A DNA stretch of 64,000 bases from Adineta steineri (GCA_905250115.1 CAJNOI010000055.1:506828-570827); one strand, 5' to 3'. Shown: positions 1-12,763, counted from the first letter of the stretch. A program made the numbers and translations. The notes: generated by a model not told the origin, from the sequence alone.

Positions 1-3000
1 ATTGATAATATCAATACAACATTAGCTCTTAAACCTGATTATGTTTGTTATGATGAGCAATTATGTGATTTTCTCACACCTACATTTCATCACAAAAATT
101 TCGCTTGTCGATATGGGAATCAAACAGGCCTTGACTTGAATGTCGAATTAACTGCATGGAAATCTATTATTGACTCCATCGAACCGTACTTTATTGGTTG
201 TATTACTCAACGTTATCAAAACATCAGTTCTCACTATTCATCATTATATCGTTGCAAGAATTCCTCAAAATATATTTCTAAGTATCGAATCGTTGATGGT
301 ATACCTGATTGTTTTCTAAAAGATGATGAACAAGCATTTGAATTGAGTTGTTTGTTAAATCAAACACTTCGATTTCAATGTCCAAACGAGAAACAATGTC
401 GTTCACCTTTAATTTCACCAAGTATTTGCTCTCGTCCAATAGAAATAAATTATGAAGAAATTTTATTTTATCAAATATGCGATCGTATTACGGATTTGCC
501 TTTGATATTGATTCATGGACAAAATCATTCAGATGAGACTGATTGTGAACATTGGCTATGCAATAATATCAATACACGATGTGATGGTTTTCGAAATTGT
601 CTTGATGGAGAGGATGAAGAAAATTGTACGAAACCAATTACATTAAGTCATTTCTTTTTCTGCACTGCGCCACAGAATTATACACAGATGTGTTTATCAA
701 CCGGCCAAGTCATCAATGGAACTGTCGATTGTTTTGGTGCATTATGTGATGAATTTCAATACTTTCAAACGAACAAGTTTCTTTGCTCGAATGACACGAA
801 ATGTACAGAAGATGAAAATCTTTGCAATAAAAACCAAGAATGTCTAGCGTATGATAATTATCAGTTCTGTGTTGACCATCTACAATTATGCTATGACCAT
901 GATTTTGATAGTTTTATCAATATGCGGGACATTTCATGTCGAATCATTAATACAGATAATAAGTATTTTTCATTAGATACTGCATTGGTTTATCCAACCT
1001 CACAGACTATTACAACTTATTCTATTACAAACCAGATAACTGACAAAGAGATAGAATTGCCGATAAAAAAAAGCTCACAGCTAGATGTTTGTAATGATGG
1101 TTTACATATATATCATCGACTTGGAGTCGGCAACTACAGTAGTCTATGCTTTTGTCCACCAAACTATTATGGCGATCAATGCCAATATCAGAATCAACGT
1201 GTTAGTTTAACTCTCGTATTGGCAACGGTCCATCAGCCGATTGTCTATGTTATTGTTGTTACCTTAATGGAAGATGACAATAATAGACAAGAAATACATT
1301 CGTACCATCAATTTACTTACGAATCAAAATTATATTGTGGTCAACCTGTAGATATCTATCTGTTATATACAACACGAGGAAAGAATAATTCGAAAAACTA
1401 CAGCATTCGTATTGACGCATTTGACAAGAGTTCATTGACGTATCTATTAAGTTGGCATTTAACAATTCCATTTATTTTTTTGCCAGTCAATCGATTGACT
1501 GCTTTTTTGACTATTCCAATATCTCGACCATCGAATTCTAATCATTGTAACCTTCAATGTTATAAAGGTACTTGCATGAAATATCATAATGAAGAACGAT
1601 TCTTCTGTCAATGTGATTCAGGTTGGTCTGGTGCACAATGTCATATTCCAATCGATTGTAGTATGTGCGCATCGGATTCGGTCTGTATTGGTTCGATTCA
1701 AAATCGGTCAATATGTGTTTGTCCTCAAAATAAGTTTGGTTCATTTTGTCGTCTTAAACTAATGTGTCCAGTCGAATTTTGCAAAAATAATGGCCGATGT
1801 GTCGTACTCGATGAGAGAATGATTGATGAAAGTTATGTATGCTTTTGTCCTGAACAATTTTCTGGATCAAGATGTCAATACGCCAATCATAGAATAGAGA
1901 TTTCCCTTAAGAATATTGGAACTCCATCACACTTACTCGTCTATATCTACAATCAGATTAGTTTTGAACGATCAATACCAACATCTATTATACTCAAAAA
2001 AATGACTATGTTTCAGAACCATGTCATTTTATACTCTCAATATAGGTTCAAAATGATTCTTGTCAGAATTGATAATCGTTATTATTTAGCTGTACTTCAA
2101 AAAGTCGTGCAATCAAATATAACAACATCGATTAATCCTGCACGACGATGCGCTTCCGTCGATGAAATTTTGAATACTAAATTAGTACCATTACCACGAA
2201 TTCAACGATTGAAAAGCTACCATATTCCATGTCAACGTGATTTTAATCTACAATGTTTTGTGGATGAATTTTACATGTGTTTGTGCACGGAGGAACATCA
2301 TAGTAATTGTTTTCCATTAGATCATCAATTGAGTTTTATCTGTGAAGATAATGTTTATTGTGAAAATGGTGGAACATGTTTACAAGATCGACCTATGTGT
2401 TTTTATAGTATTCTCTGTGTATGTAACGATTGTTTCTTTGGTGATCGATGTCAGTTTTATGCTAAAGGTATTGGATTAACATTAGATGATTTATTGCGAT
2501 ATGAAATTCGACCTAATAGTACATTAAATGATCAATCATTGGTAGTTAAATTAAGTGCAAAATTTATCATGATTATTTTCCTCGTTGGTTTAATCAATGG
2601 TTGTCTTAGTTATTTAGTTTTTCATAATCGTGATTCGCGTAAAGTAGGATCTGGAATTTACCTTCGGCTATCATCAATTATTTCTATTCTGATTGTTAGT
2701 ATGTTAATTATAAAATTCTGGTTTGTAATATACACGTATATGAATCCATTGATCAATCGTAATATTATTCGAGTTGGATGTTTAGTATTAGAACCTTTGC
2801 TTCGTCTTTTCTTAAATATGAGTAATTGGCTTAATACTTGTGTTGCCATAGAAAGAGCAATATCAGTCCTGCAAGGAATTAATTTTAATAAGAAAAGAAG
2901 TAAATGTATTGCACGATGGATATGTTGCCTTTTACCATTTATAATTTTGGGTTCAATGAGTTATGAACTCATCTCTCGTGATTCATTTGATGATCATGAG

Positions 3001-3453
3001 GAACAACGTGTTTGGTGTGTACTTCGTTACTCCCAATCAATTGAAAAATATACGACAATAGTTCAATATTTTCATTTTGTTGTTCCGTTTGCAATAAATT
3101 TATTCTCAGCTCTTTATATTATCATAAACATTGCGCGTCAACGAACGACCACTCGAACTAAGTTTAATTATAGACAACAACTTCTCAATCAAATCAATGA
3201 GCACAAACAACTTATAATCAGTTCTATTGTATTAGCTATTCTACTGTTTCCACGTTTTCTTATTTCACTATTATCAACATGTGTTAAAGCATTACGAAAT
3301 CCTTGGTTATATCTTTGTGGTTATTTTATTTCATTCATTCCATCATCTTTTATCTTTGTAATATTTGTTCTACCATCGACTTTCTACAAGAAGCAATTTA
3401 AACAATCGATTATTACTTTGCGACAACGATTCATGAGAATGATGAGACAATGA
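1..3453 (+). CDS. LDLa/EGF-repeat 7-transmembrane receptor (5' partial)
   Basis: The frame is open from the first base, so the gene starts upstream; 1150 residues are visible, ending at TGA 3451-3453. The ectodomain has an LDL-receptor class A module near residues 179-210 (acidic SDE-like end, DGEDEENC). Five EGF-like modules follow near 363-394, 516-550, 552-583, 589-626 and 780-817, each ending in the usual CxCxxxxxGxxC pattern. Residues ~851-1130 form seven hydrophobic helices like a rhodopsin-family GPCR: an ER-A motif after helix 3 (in place of DRY) and a P-rich helix 7 ending FYKKQF. It is therefore probably a plasma-membrane adhesion-type or orphan peptide receptor. No intron is visible in 3.4 kb, unlike the conserved genes to the right. 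The domain architecture is seen directly; ligand and signalling are unknown. Confidence 0.85.
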   Translation: MDNINTTLALKPDYVCYDEQLCDFLTPTFHHKNFACRYGNQTGLDLNVELTAWKSIIDSIEPYFIGCITQRYQNISSHYSSLYRCKNSSKYISKYRIVDGIPDCFLKDDEQAFELSCLLNQTLRFQCPNEKQCRSPLISPSICSRPIEINYEEILFYQICDRITDLPLILIHGQNHSDETDCEHWLCNNINTRCDGFRNCLDGEDEENCTKPITLSHFFFCTAPQNYTQMCLSTGQVINGTVDCFGALCDEFQYFQTNKFLCSNDTKCTEDENLCNKNQECLAYDNYQFCVDHLQLCYDHDFDSFINMRDISCRIINTDNKYFSLDTALVYPTSQTITTYSITNQITDKEIELPIKKSSQLDVCNDGLHIYHRLGVGNYSSLCFCPPNYYGDQCQYQNQRVSLTLVLATVHQPIVYVIVVTLMEDDNNRQEIHSYHQFTYESKLYCGQPVDIYLLYTTRGKNNSKNYSIRIDAFDKSSLTYLLSWHLTIPFIFLPVNRLTAFLTIPISRPSNSNHCNLQCYKGTCMKYHNEERFFCQCDSGWSGAQCHIPIDCSMCASDSVCIGSIQNRSICVCPQNKFGSFCRLKLMCPVEFCKNNGRCVVLDERMIDESYVCFCPEQFSGSRCQYANHRIEISLKNIGTPSHLLVYIYNQISFERSIPTSIILKKMTMFQNHVILYSQYRFKMILVRIDNRYYLAVLQKVVQSNITTSINPARRCASVDEILNTKLVPLPRIQRLKSYHIPCQRDFNLQCFVDEFYMCLCTEEHHSNCFPLDHQLSFICEDNVYCENGGTCLQDRPMCFYSILCVCNDCFFGDRCQFYAKGIGLTLDDLLRYEIRPNSTLNDQSLVVKLSAKFIMIIFLVGLINGCLSYLVFHNRDSRKVGSGIYLRLSSIISILIVSMLIIKFWFVIYTYMNPLINRNIIRVGCLVLEPLLRLFLNMSNWLNTCVAIERAISVLQGINFNKKRSKCIARWICCLLPFIILGSMSYELISRDSFDDHEEQRVWCVLRYSQSIEKYTTIVQYFHFVVPFAINLFSALYIIINIARQRTTTRTKFNYRQQLLNQINEHKQLIISSIVLAILLFPRFLISLLSTCVKALRNPWLYLCGYFISFIPSSFIFVIFVLPSTFYKKQFKQSIITLRQRFMRMMRQ

Positions 3454-4714
3454 TACTCTCAAATATATACAATTTAATTTATTAGTCTGAACCTTTAATT
3501 TGAAAAATTGAAAGTCTGCTTTTCCTATTGTGAAATTTGGCTTTGAGTGTTTTTTGTTGTTCATATTAAAACAAAGCGTTTCTAAAGATTAACTTCATTT
3601 TTAATATTAAATTTGAGTGTGAGTGTGGATGTGAATATGAGTATGAATACAAAGAGTATATGTTTACACTCACACCCACCCTAAAGATATGTTAGTATAT
3701 AAACAAAAGTAAGAGCTATTTCAGCATTCACCTTCATAACTAAAATCGATACCTTCACTTTTATATTAATATTAGTTAACTAAATTTAAATAATTTTTCT
3801 GCGGAAGCTACTCGGACAATATGTGATGATAGAAATATGTCTCAAACAAATAAACCATTTGCGTATTCACCTATTGTTCTTTTATATATGTAGATAAAAT
3901 ATTTCGTTCGGCAGATTGGTCATTGATTCTTATGATTGCTAAAATTCTATCAGCATCAGTCGATAATAATTTCATTGACGTGTTGATAAATTTCCATGAT
4001 GAAATCTTCTGTATAGCTTGATCTACTATATTTATTAGTAAAAGAAATATACTGAAATCTAATAATTTACCAGAAGAATATTGAGTTACAATTTGTTTAA
4101 ATACTACAAGTATTGTGTTCTAGATTCAAAGAATAAGAAACATGATTCTTATTTATAACATTTATGATAATATCCGCTTTACAAATATTATTTAAGAACT
4201 ATAGTACTTGTATAATGAAAAGCAGATACATTTGAAAGTAATATTCATATACCATATTTTCTTGTTGAAATTATGGAATAACACGTTTTTTTTAATGAAA
4301 TTGAGAAGTAGGTTAAAATATGAAGTGTCAAAATAGAATTAATATCATATTCCTTCGCTTATGTATTATTTGAAATAATACCAATAACTAAAAACATTTA
4401 GACCTTTTATAACTTGATCTTGTCTTATGAATCTCTTTAGAGAATTGGAAATAATGAAATGACATATCATTTTATCTAATATAATAATAATTGTATCAAG
4501 TAGATTAAAATTTTCGATCATTATTGTTTTTCTCTGAGTCTCATCTAACATGAAAATAACAATAAAGTAAAATAATCTAACTATTCAATTCTTCCTTCTT
4601 TTTGTTTTCAAAATATAAATTTTCTTTATTAAACAAAGAAAAAAACATCCATAATAATAACAAATAAAGATTTTTAACAGAAATTTAAAAAAATAAAACG
4701 CATATTAATTTGAC
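3454..4714. other. Intergenic, AT-rich
   Basis: This is the convergent space between the receptor (+) and the FAM20-like gene (-). Apart from the GT/CA inverted pair at 3615-3682, I see only AT-rich sequence with short ORFs that show no family resemblance. Confidence 0.6.
3615..3682. repeat. GT-rich / CA-rich inverted pair
   Basis: A left arm of GAGTGTGAGTGTGGATGTGA (3615-3634) faces a right arm TTACACTCACACCCACCCT (3664-3682) across about 29 bp. The arms are imperfect inverted copies. The pair lies about 160 bp past the stop codon of the receptor gene and belongs to a series also seen at 36089, 46421, 56381 and 59222. Confidence 0.55.
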
Positions 4715-6589
4715 TTAATCAATGCCATCATCTATCATAACACCTTGTACTGTATAAGTTTTAATACAAATATCAATTTGTGAAAAAAGTATTTCTAAAC
4801 GTCGATCAATTGCAATGAGATGTTCGTTAACAAGAATCATTTGTAATAATTCAGTAGTATTTAAAGAATCTGATACTAATTTTGAAAGACCTTTATTATA
4901 AACACGATATAATCGAGCAAATGTCGAATAACGAAAAAAGCAACATTGTCTAATAGGTGCTAAAATCGATAAATCATCAGCATCATATCGTCCAAAACTA
5001 CGACCATTGTCTAAATGCACCAAAGCTGTATTAATACCAAATGCACTAATACGCATCATATGATGGCGATCTAAATTGCCTATAAAATAAACTAATAAAT
5101 AATGAAGAACGAAAATATGAAAATAATTTACCAATTAAAAAATCAAATGCAGCTAAATCCATCATATCAAGTAATAAACGATTATGATAATCTTCATCTA
5201 TCATAACATGTTCATAACAATAATTTTCATTTGTTTCCCATTGAGCAGTACGAGTTGCACTATATGATCGACGATATGGATGAGAAATTTTTTGCCAATC
5301 AACTTCTGGCGGTCTTGGTAATAGAACTTGAACGGAACCTTCTAATTGATCACCTGGTTTACCACAGATAGCATGTGATGTATCACAATAATATGANNNN
5401 NNNNNNNNNNNNNNNNNNNNNNNNNNNNNNNNNNNNNNNNNNNNNNNNNNNNNNNNNNNNNNNNNNNNNNNNNNNNNNNNNNNNNNNNNNNNNNNNACCA
5501 GGTGAAATAAAAAATGTTTTAGCTAATTCTTCTGTTGCTTTATCACGAATATCACTGGTTATGTTCAATAATCGTCCAATCAGAGGAGGAACACGATTAA
5601 AACCAAGTACTCTAAAATAAATATATTCTCAAATAGAAGATGAATAATTTTAAAACTTACTTATCTACATGAAATGCTGCTATTTCAGCATGATGTCTTT
5701 CAATATCACTAAAATAAAAATGATCTGGTTGTGTTTGATAATTACGCGGCACCCTAAATATAATATTCAATTTTTATAAAAAAAAAAGAAAGAAGAAATT
5801 CAACAAACCTGTAAGGTTTTAATAATCCTTGAAAACCATTAGGTAGATTGAGAATAACTTTAATTTGGGTGCCTTGAGACATTTCACCTATGATAAAATA
5901 AATATTCAACATATACGAAATCAAAAAAAGTTAGTCGTTCATTTTCATACTTGCTTCAGAGATTTTACCATTTTGTAAATGATTTAAAAGATGTTTGAAT
6001 TCTGGAGTATTGGGATTATATACATGAGAATTAGTCACCGTTTTGATATATTTAAACCATGTCGTATTTAATCTACTGAAAAAAAAGAGAGAATTTTCTT
6101 TAGATAAGATTATTACGAAATAAAATATTCAATAGTTCTTATATAAAAATAAGAAACATCTCAAATGTTAATTAAATGTAAGATAATATCTTAGTTACAA
6201 GTCAGAAAAAAATTTTTGTTTTTAGTTATTCAGTCATACTCGTCTTTTTTGATGTCATAATTATATATGTATTATGAAAATAGAATGTATAATCTATGAT
6301 GTTTAATGATCGTAAAACGAATCAGATTAGGTTCATATCACATGAATGATTACTCTGAACAATTTAATATTCATAAAATATGACATTAATTAAAAAAAAA
6401 CTGTAGAAGTTAATTTTGTAGTGATACACTTTTAGAAATAATATTTTTAGTTGACTTACACCCAGACTTAATTTTACCTGGCGAAAGCCTTCTCATTTCT
6501 TTTTTGATAGAAAATTCATGATTAGTCTAATATTCATATATAACGATTATAGATAATATCTGCTTTTCATCAGAAAGAAAACGTAGTAA

Positions 6590-6626
<37 letters not shown>

Positions 6627-7759
6627 AACCTTCGTTTGCGTAATAAAAATAACCTCATTGCATGTTATATTTTTAATTCTGCTGAAAGCATCTATAAAAC
6701 AAACAAACAGAAAAAAATGTTGAAATAATAGGAATGTTTCTCTGAATACAACATATTCCATCGAATCGTGTTTTATCTTCTATATAAAAAAAAGTAAACA
6801 ATTCGAAAAAGGTTTTTTTTTCTAATTAACTTGTCTGATCTGTATAATCCTAAAGTAAAATGTAAAAGAAAAGATTGATTGAAATAGATAACCTTGAAAT
6901 ATTAACATACATATTCATTCATTACTATGATATGCATGAATGCATAATATATCTTGTCTCTTAATATACTTAGTATATTCTTACTAGTGATAAGAAGAAA
7001 AGAAATAGAGAAACATGTGTATAATGTCATCATCATTAATCATTAGACAAACCGTTACGAAATAAATCATCATTTTTATATAAAAAAAAATAAGAAATTG
7101 TTATACATCATCAAATAAACTCTATCCGACAGACATATTTAACTAACTTACTCTGGTTCATCTTGTGCAAGTCCATCATGCATAATATCAGCTAAATTTA
7201 CATATTTATCATTTTCATGATCTGCTTTCCATTTTGTTAATGTATGATGTATGAAATGTCTTAGTTGTATTTTATCTTGTTCATTCATAATTTTAGCTGT
7301 TGTTGTTATATTAAATTGAAGTTTATGATTTTTTTCTTTCATAGTGACTGAATCAACTGTATCGACATTCGTCTTTGTATTATTATTATGTGTTGGTAAT
7401 TTTTTTGGAATAAACTTGCCAAAATTCCATGTTGAATTAATAGAATTTGATTTTAGTTGATTATTTCGAGTAGTACGTACTAATTGAAAAAGTTCATGAA
7501 TACGATGAGAAGTTATATATGATGAATGTTTATTTAATTTATGTGATTGTGATGCTTTTAAATCATAAATATTTGGTTGATCGAGAGCTGACAGAAATGA
7601 TATAGCCACGGGTGGTTTAGGAACAGATTCTGGAGTTTTTTCGAGTAATTCAAACTCATTTGTTGACCATATTAATATGTGTAGTGTAATAAAGACAATA
7701 ACGAATATTGTTATACTCAACAAGATTGAGGAGCGTAAGCGAAGACGTAAGTACCGCAT
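4715..7759 (-). CDS. FAM20C: FAM20C-like secretory-pathway kinase (seven exon blocks, one assembly gap)
   Basis: Exon blocks, 5' to 3': 7759-7152, 6075-5951, 5887-5809, 5753-5661, 5611-5497, an N gap, 5396-5132, 5079-4715; all introns are GT-AG and in phase. The N-terminus has a type II signal anchor at residues ~11-31, as expected for a Golgi-lumen kinase. The C-terminal two thirds matches the FAM20 kinase domain: [18 protein letters not shown], catalytic NLDRHH, metal-binding HLDNGRSFG, then QCC and a C-terminal ALDRRL-like segment. The Glu in AEIAAFH is present, so this is not a FAM20A-type pseudokinase. FAM20C phosphorylates secreted proteins at S-x-E; FAM20B is a xylosyl kinase. The N-terminal length (~550 residues in total) and the SYYC...CGKP segment favour FAM20C, but the split is not certain. 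Start chosen: ATG 7759, just before the anchor. Confidence 0.85.
5397..5496. other. Assembly gap (100 N) inside the FAM20-like gene
   Basis: Exactly 100 Ns separate TFFISPG-coding sequence from SYYC-coding sequence on the minus strand. In FAM20C only about ten residues lie between these points, and 100 is not a multiple of three, so the gap is a placeholder of unknown size. About 30 coding bases, possibly with a short intron, are likely missing. Confidence 0.9.
6594..6622. repeat. (TA)n microsatellite
   Basis: A run of alternating T and A of about 29 bp lies in the first intron (6076-7151) of the FAM20-like gene. That intron is unusually long for this window and otherwise AT-rich and featureless. 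Confidence 0.8.
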
Positions 7760-9749
7760 TCATTCATCACCCAAGACTGATGATTTGACGTGTTCTTTTC
7801 TTAAAGATAAAAAAAAATATGTGTTAATAAAAATTATTCTTTTTTCTTCCAGTTTCTTTAATTCTCTACCTCATTTGCATTTTATTTTAATGACACTGCC
7901 TACATTCAAGTGAGTTAACAATTGTCCGCTTCACTACTCTTTTAATACACAATTATCTACTTAATAATTTGTTATGAATGATAGAAAATATAGTCCTAAC
8001 ACGTCTGATCTCAATTGACCTTCTTCATATTTCTGTCTCAAATAAATACCATAGGGGAAAAAAGAAACAAAGAAGAAGAACAATAATAAATAAAATAGAA
8101 ATGATATACTATATTAATATTCGTCTTTATAACAACTGTTACTCGGAAACATATTGCAAACTCAATTTTTTTTCGAAAGAATATACTTGTATATTTCGAG
8201 AGGAATATTTATTCGCATTTTTCTACTTACTGTTCTAATCATAAACTGAAGAATGCTAGACACGATATGCTATTCTTCTCGTTCTTTTGTAATCTACAAA
8301 TCATATAGGAGTGTTCTATACCATATTATAAGCAAGATTCATTCAAACACAATTAAATTTATCAGCGTGCGAAAAAAAACCTAGCGTTTGCTAAATAGAA
8401 GAAGAAAAAATATATGTCATCTTCGGTTGTGCTATAGAGAAAAAAAATGTTTCTGGATAGACGACTGTCATAAGCTGTTTTTTCTTCTTCTCTTTAGCCG
8501 AAGAAAATGTGCACATGTATAAGCTATAAGGTAAATTATAAAAGAACAGCAAGAAAAATTTCTACTTATTTACATATAATATACATTCGTACAGCAGGGA
8601 GTTGACTACAAAAAACGAGATTACACACAAAAAGAACGAATGATGACATTTCGACTACTGGAAGATAAAGATAAGAACGCAATGGTAAAGATCATTCATC
8701 ACGTATTCTTTTCTATTTGTAATGATTGGTGCCTATCCTTGAGAACGAAAATGAAACAAAAAAAAGGCGTTTGATATTTGTATAGAATCCTTACAAATAG
8801 TTTATTTGCTAATAAAAATTCAAACTGAATAAAATGTTTAAAAAAACACTCAACAACGACAATGACAGTTATGTTAAAATAACTTTCTAAAGAAAAAAAA
8901 AGAAGATCGGCTTATCTTTGTCGTACTGAATTTGCTAATTTTATAATAACAAAATTAATGTCTCATAAGATTTGTTAGATGCGGAGAACCACTTAATAAG
9001 ACTGACTTCATTTATTAAATTTCTTTTTTTTATTCAAATAGAATAAATATAAAAATCTAATGTAAATAGTTGCATCTTCAATCAATCTATATTTTTATAA
9101 TATATGGACTATAAATTGATTGTATTTTAATTATTCAGAAATCGAATAATCTCTAGGGAAATTGAATTTTCGTTAAACCAATTTCTTATATATATATAAG
9201 AAAGAAAAATTACTATTATAATCAAATCATAAGTTCTATTCTACTACATCATTATTACTATTTGTTTTTGCAAATAATTATATATATGAACCACAAATAA
9301 TTTATGAAGAATAACAAGTACAACATTTTGAAATTATACTTTGTTAATAATTGATTAGCTACACTATGTACATGCCTATAATCTTTTCCGTAGGGAAAAT
9401 AAATATAGTCTAGCACGAAACGAACTATTATCATGTTTCCTTAACGAACTGGGTGTTTGAGTACATGAAATAAGAGGAGAATGTTTGATGCATAGCAACA
9501 ATAAAGATGATTTTAAATGATTTTTGTATGTAAAAGTTTAAACTTGAGATTTTAACTGAGTTCAATAATTTGAAATAAATTTTTGAAAGGATGACTCTTT
9601 CTTTTCTTCTATCGAACTAATATACCGTGATAAAAAAATAGAAAAGTAATTTGATATTTTCTTCTACTCAATTATATATATTCATTCATATTCAAGTTTA
9701 TTTATTAACGCAATATTTAAATACAAAAAGGTTATGATTTAGCGGTTAT

Positions 9750-9940
9750 CAGAGGTGGCGCGAGTCAGTCAACATTGGGGACAGGTGTACCGAAATGTTT
9801 TTGAATTTCTGGGGGATTTAGCATCATCTTTGGTAAAAAACTTAAGAAGATTTGCCGATTTTATTGAGCAAAAAATAGAAAGTTTTGAAGATTAAGGGGG
9901 TATTATACCCCCGATACCTCCCCTGATCGCGCCACCCCTG
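9750..9940. mobile_element. 191-bp hAT-type MITE with 8-bp target duplication
   Basis: The left end reads CAGAGGTGGCGCGAGTCAG; the right end, reverse-complemented, reads CAGGGGTGGCGCGATCAG. These are terminal inverted repeats of about 14 bp with one mismatch, beginning with the CAG typical of hAT elements. The flanks are GCGGTTAT (9742-9749) and GCGATTAT (9941-9948), an 8-bp target-site duplication with one difference, the hAT length. The interior has no ORF and carries a perfect hairpin GGGGGTATTATACCCCC at 9896-9912. It is GC-richer than its surroundings. It must have been moved by a transposase encoded elsewhere. Confidence 0.8.
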
Positions 9941-11555
9941 GCGATTATTAAGATTAAATCCTACTTTGACATATTTACTGTAGACGTTTACATTTATATG
10001 CCAACTGTTAACAGCTATCAGAAGATATTTATCATCTGAAGAATAAAAGACAGTCATGTATATATACACAGATGTGTTATGATTCTAGTAGATACGCTAT
10101 AATAACAGAAGTTACCAAACTAGATGTTTCAAACTATCTAACAGACAAAACTTTCTAAACAGTTAATAGTTTCTTCATAGGAATATATAAGATATTATAC
10201 AGCTCATTGCATTAATTTCGTCAGCCCAATATGTACAACTAGATGCATTATCTTTTTATATATATTTCAGCTTAATTTTCAAGGACGAAAATGTGTCATT
10301 ATAGACAAGAAAAGAAAGAACAATCATATGTAAAAGTACCATTTAATGATTCATTTTCTTTACACAATGAAAAGATAAAAAAAAGCAATTTGTTTTATAT
10401 TATTATTTTTTTCTTTCTTTTCTATAACGATACATTTTAGCACTTAAAAATAAATATTGAAGTGCGTGTAAATAAATAGTAAGATCGGTGATATATTGTA
10501 GACTGGCTAGAAATTGAAGCTGATGAAAGAAGACTCTGATAAGAAGACATATAATAGCTTTAATATAACATCTAGGAAGAACTACGATTGCCTAGTATAT
10601 CGCATACATCTAAGTATGTTTCTAATAAAAAAAACAATTGGCTATTTGAAAGATTTCATTCGTAAAGAATTATTCCTTTACTATTTTATTATCATTCTTA
10701 CAGCTGTGCATAACAGCACAAAAATATACTCTGCATAACTTAACAAAGAACGCTATACAGCTGATTTCTTTCTGACAATAACACCCGTGAATATATTTTA
10801 ATATAAACACATACTTTCATCGAGCACCTGATACTATGCTACTTAGTTTTGTTATTCTTCATTCTGTATTCAGACAAAAGAGCTATCTAACGTCTATATG
10901 CGATTAAGAATTGAATAGGTTGAAAAGCATATCATAAAATAAAGTAATATTCTGTAAAAGTGGTCTTAGTTTTATACTCGCTCTTGTACAATGATCATCA
11001 AAGATTTATGATCTACATGTCTATTGAATATTATATGTATCTGAATATTTCTCGTTTTCTAAAAGTTAAAATATTATATATAGTATCTTATTCTAAATAC
11101 ATACTGAATTTTATTGATTATAAATTGGTTGAATCGATTTTATGTAAATTATTATAAATAAAGTTATTCGATATGATATTTTATCATATTCATTATTTAT
11201 TTCCATTCGATTCACCGGATGATGTTGACAATGTCGTGGAGATAAATATTTGATATTGATGAGGACAATAAATGTAAGAATTGAAGAATGTTTTTATTGA
11301 AAATATGATAAATTTTGCGTTTTGATAATCTAAACCATCATTGTCAAGAAAAAATTATTATATATATAACTATACATACTATATTAAGAATAGAAACTAA
11401 GTCTATATCTCTGAATGATAGTTGACGTGGATAATGAGACAATATATATTGATGATAAGGTCATATAGTTTGCTGCTATTAGCTATTGATACCTTGAAAA
11501 GTAACATGTGCTCTTGCCTTTTGTTATTGATAAAGAAACAAAATCGCAAAAAGAG

Positions 11556-11575
11556 AAAGAAGAAGAAGAAGAAGA
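11556..11575. repeat. (GAA)n microsatellite
   Basis: A short run of GAA/AGA triplets in intergenic DNA. A similar run lies at about 25150-25166. No function is suggested. Confidence 0.6.
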
Positions 11576-12690
11576 CGAGAAAAAGTATACGCGTAAAGTG
11601 ATCTAAAAGCAATTTTACCCAGAAAAAATTGAATACCTCTATTACAATTCGATTAAACGGATTTATTTATTTTACCAAGAATAGAGATATGTTCACACTC
11701 TAAATTTATACAAACAAGATTAGTGAGAATCCATACTCATTATATTGTTCTTTCCTACATGTTAATACTTAACAAAGATTCTTACTAGCGTTATTTGTAT
11801 GAACGATGAAAAAATAAATTCGTTTAATCGAATTCTAATAAAAATATTCGATCTTTTGTCGGTATAGTGATTTATGGACTACTCTACGTGTACACCTTTT
11901 TTCTTCTTCTTCTCTCGCTCTTTTTTATTCTTCTTTTTCTGTATATATAACAAATGACAAGAGAGCGTGTCTTTTCAAGGCATTAACAGCTGATAGTAAT
12001 AAATTATTTGACCTCATCAACAATAAATACTATCTCGTTAGTCACGTCAACTATCGTTCAAAGATATTGGCTTAGTCTCTCTCTATCCTAACATAGTTAT
12101 ATATAATAATTTTTTCTTGACAATGATGACTCAAATCATACTTCGATTTTCATCTGATTATGTTCGTCCGAGCTATTTTAATCCTTATATTTATAGACTT
12201 CTAGGGATTTATGTATCTTTTCTTCTTACAACGCAGCATAATAGTTTGATACCCATAGACAATGAACTATCCAGAAATAATTCATATAATTGATCGACAA
12301 AGATCTTGCAGTTATTATCAAGACATAATAGAATTCTTTTGTTCTAATATATATCGTACATAAGCTTCAATTTGATAATGATTAAAAAGTGTATTCAGTA
12401 AGAACCGATTCATGTATTTGGATATTCTTCATATATTTTGATAAATATTTTTGGCTATTGTTGTTCCAGTGTAGGATTAGAATGATCCTATAAATCATTT
12501 GTTTCCATCCGTCTTTTTAAAAGTTCCTATTCTTTATGATAAATAATAAATTTTGATTTGTTTGAGTTTAATAATTGATGCCAATTGTTTGCATAAGTAA
12601 ACAAATAGTACATACTCACATAAAGAATAAACAAATACAAGTTATTTCCCAATGATGTTGCAATAATCTACTTGTAGCTCATTTGCTTCG

Positions 12691-12697
12691 TATATAA
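12691..12697 (+). promoter_or_regulatory. TATA box upstream of the VWA-like ORF
   Basis: TATATAAAGG lies 73 bp before the ATG at 12764, a spacing that fits transcription start plus a short leader. It is the clearest TATA-like box I noticed next to a start codon in this window. Confidence 0.45.
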
Positions 12698-12763
12698 AGG
12701 CTAAGGCTTTAGAAATAAATTTATTTTTTTATTGAAAATCAATATATAATTGGACTATACACA

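Larger units (their letters stand above)
7760..12690. other. Long AT-rich intergenic stretch
   Basis: About 5 kb without a gene I can support. The ORFs of 60-90 codons here are rich in N, I, Y, K and F and have no motif or splice context, as expected of chance ORFs at this AT content. It holds one hAT-type MITE (9750-9940) and a GAA microsatellite (11556-11575). No tRNA or other RNA gene was recognised. Confidence 0.6.

Noticed and set aside
7677-8238. Two ORFs of 78 and 86 codons (+) near the FAM20-like start
   Set aside because: The first overlaps the FAM20 first exon on the opposite strand; both are low-complexity products of AT-rich DNA with no motif.
10514-11157. ORFs of 74 and 65 codons (+)
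   Set aside because: No family resemblance, no splice signals in phase, and typical I/Y/K/N-rich chance composition.
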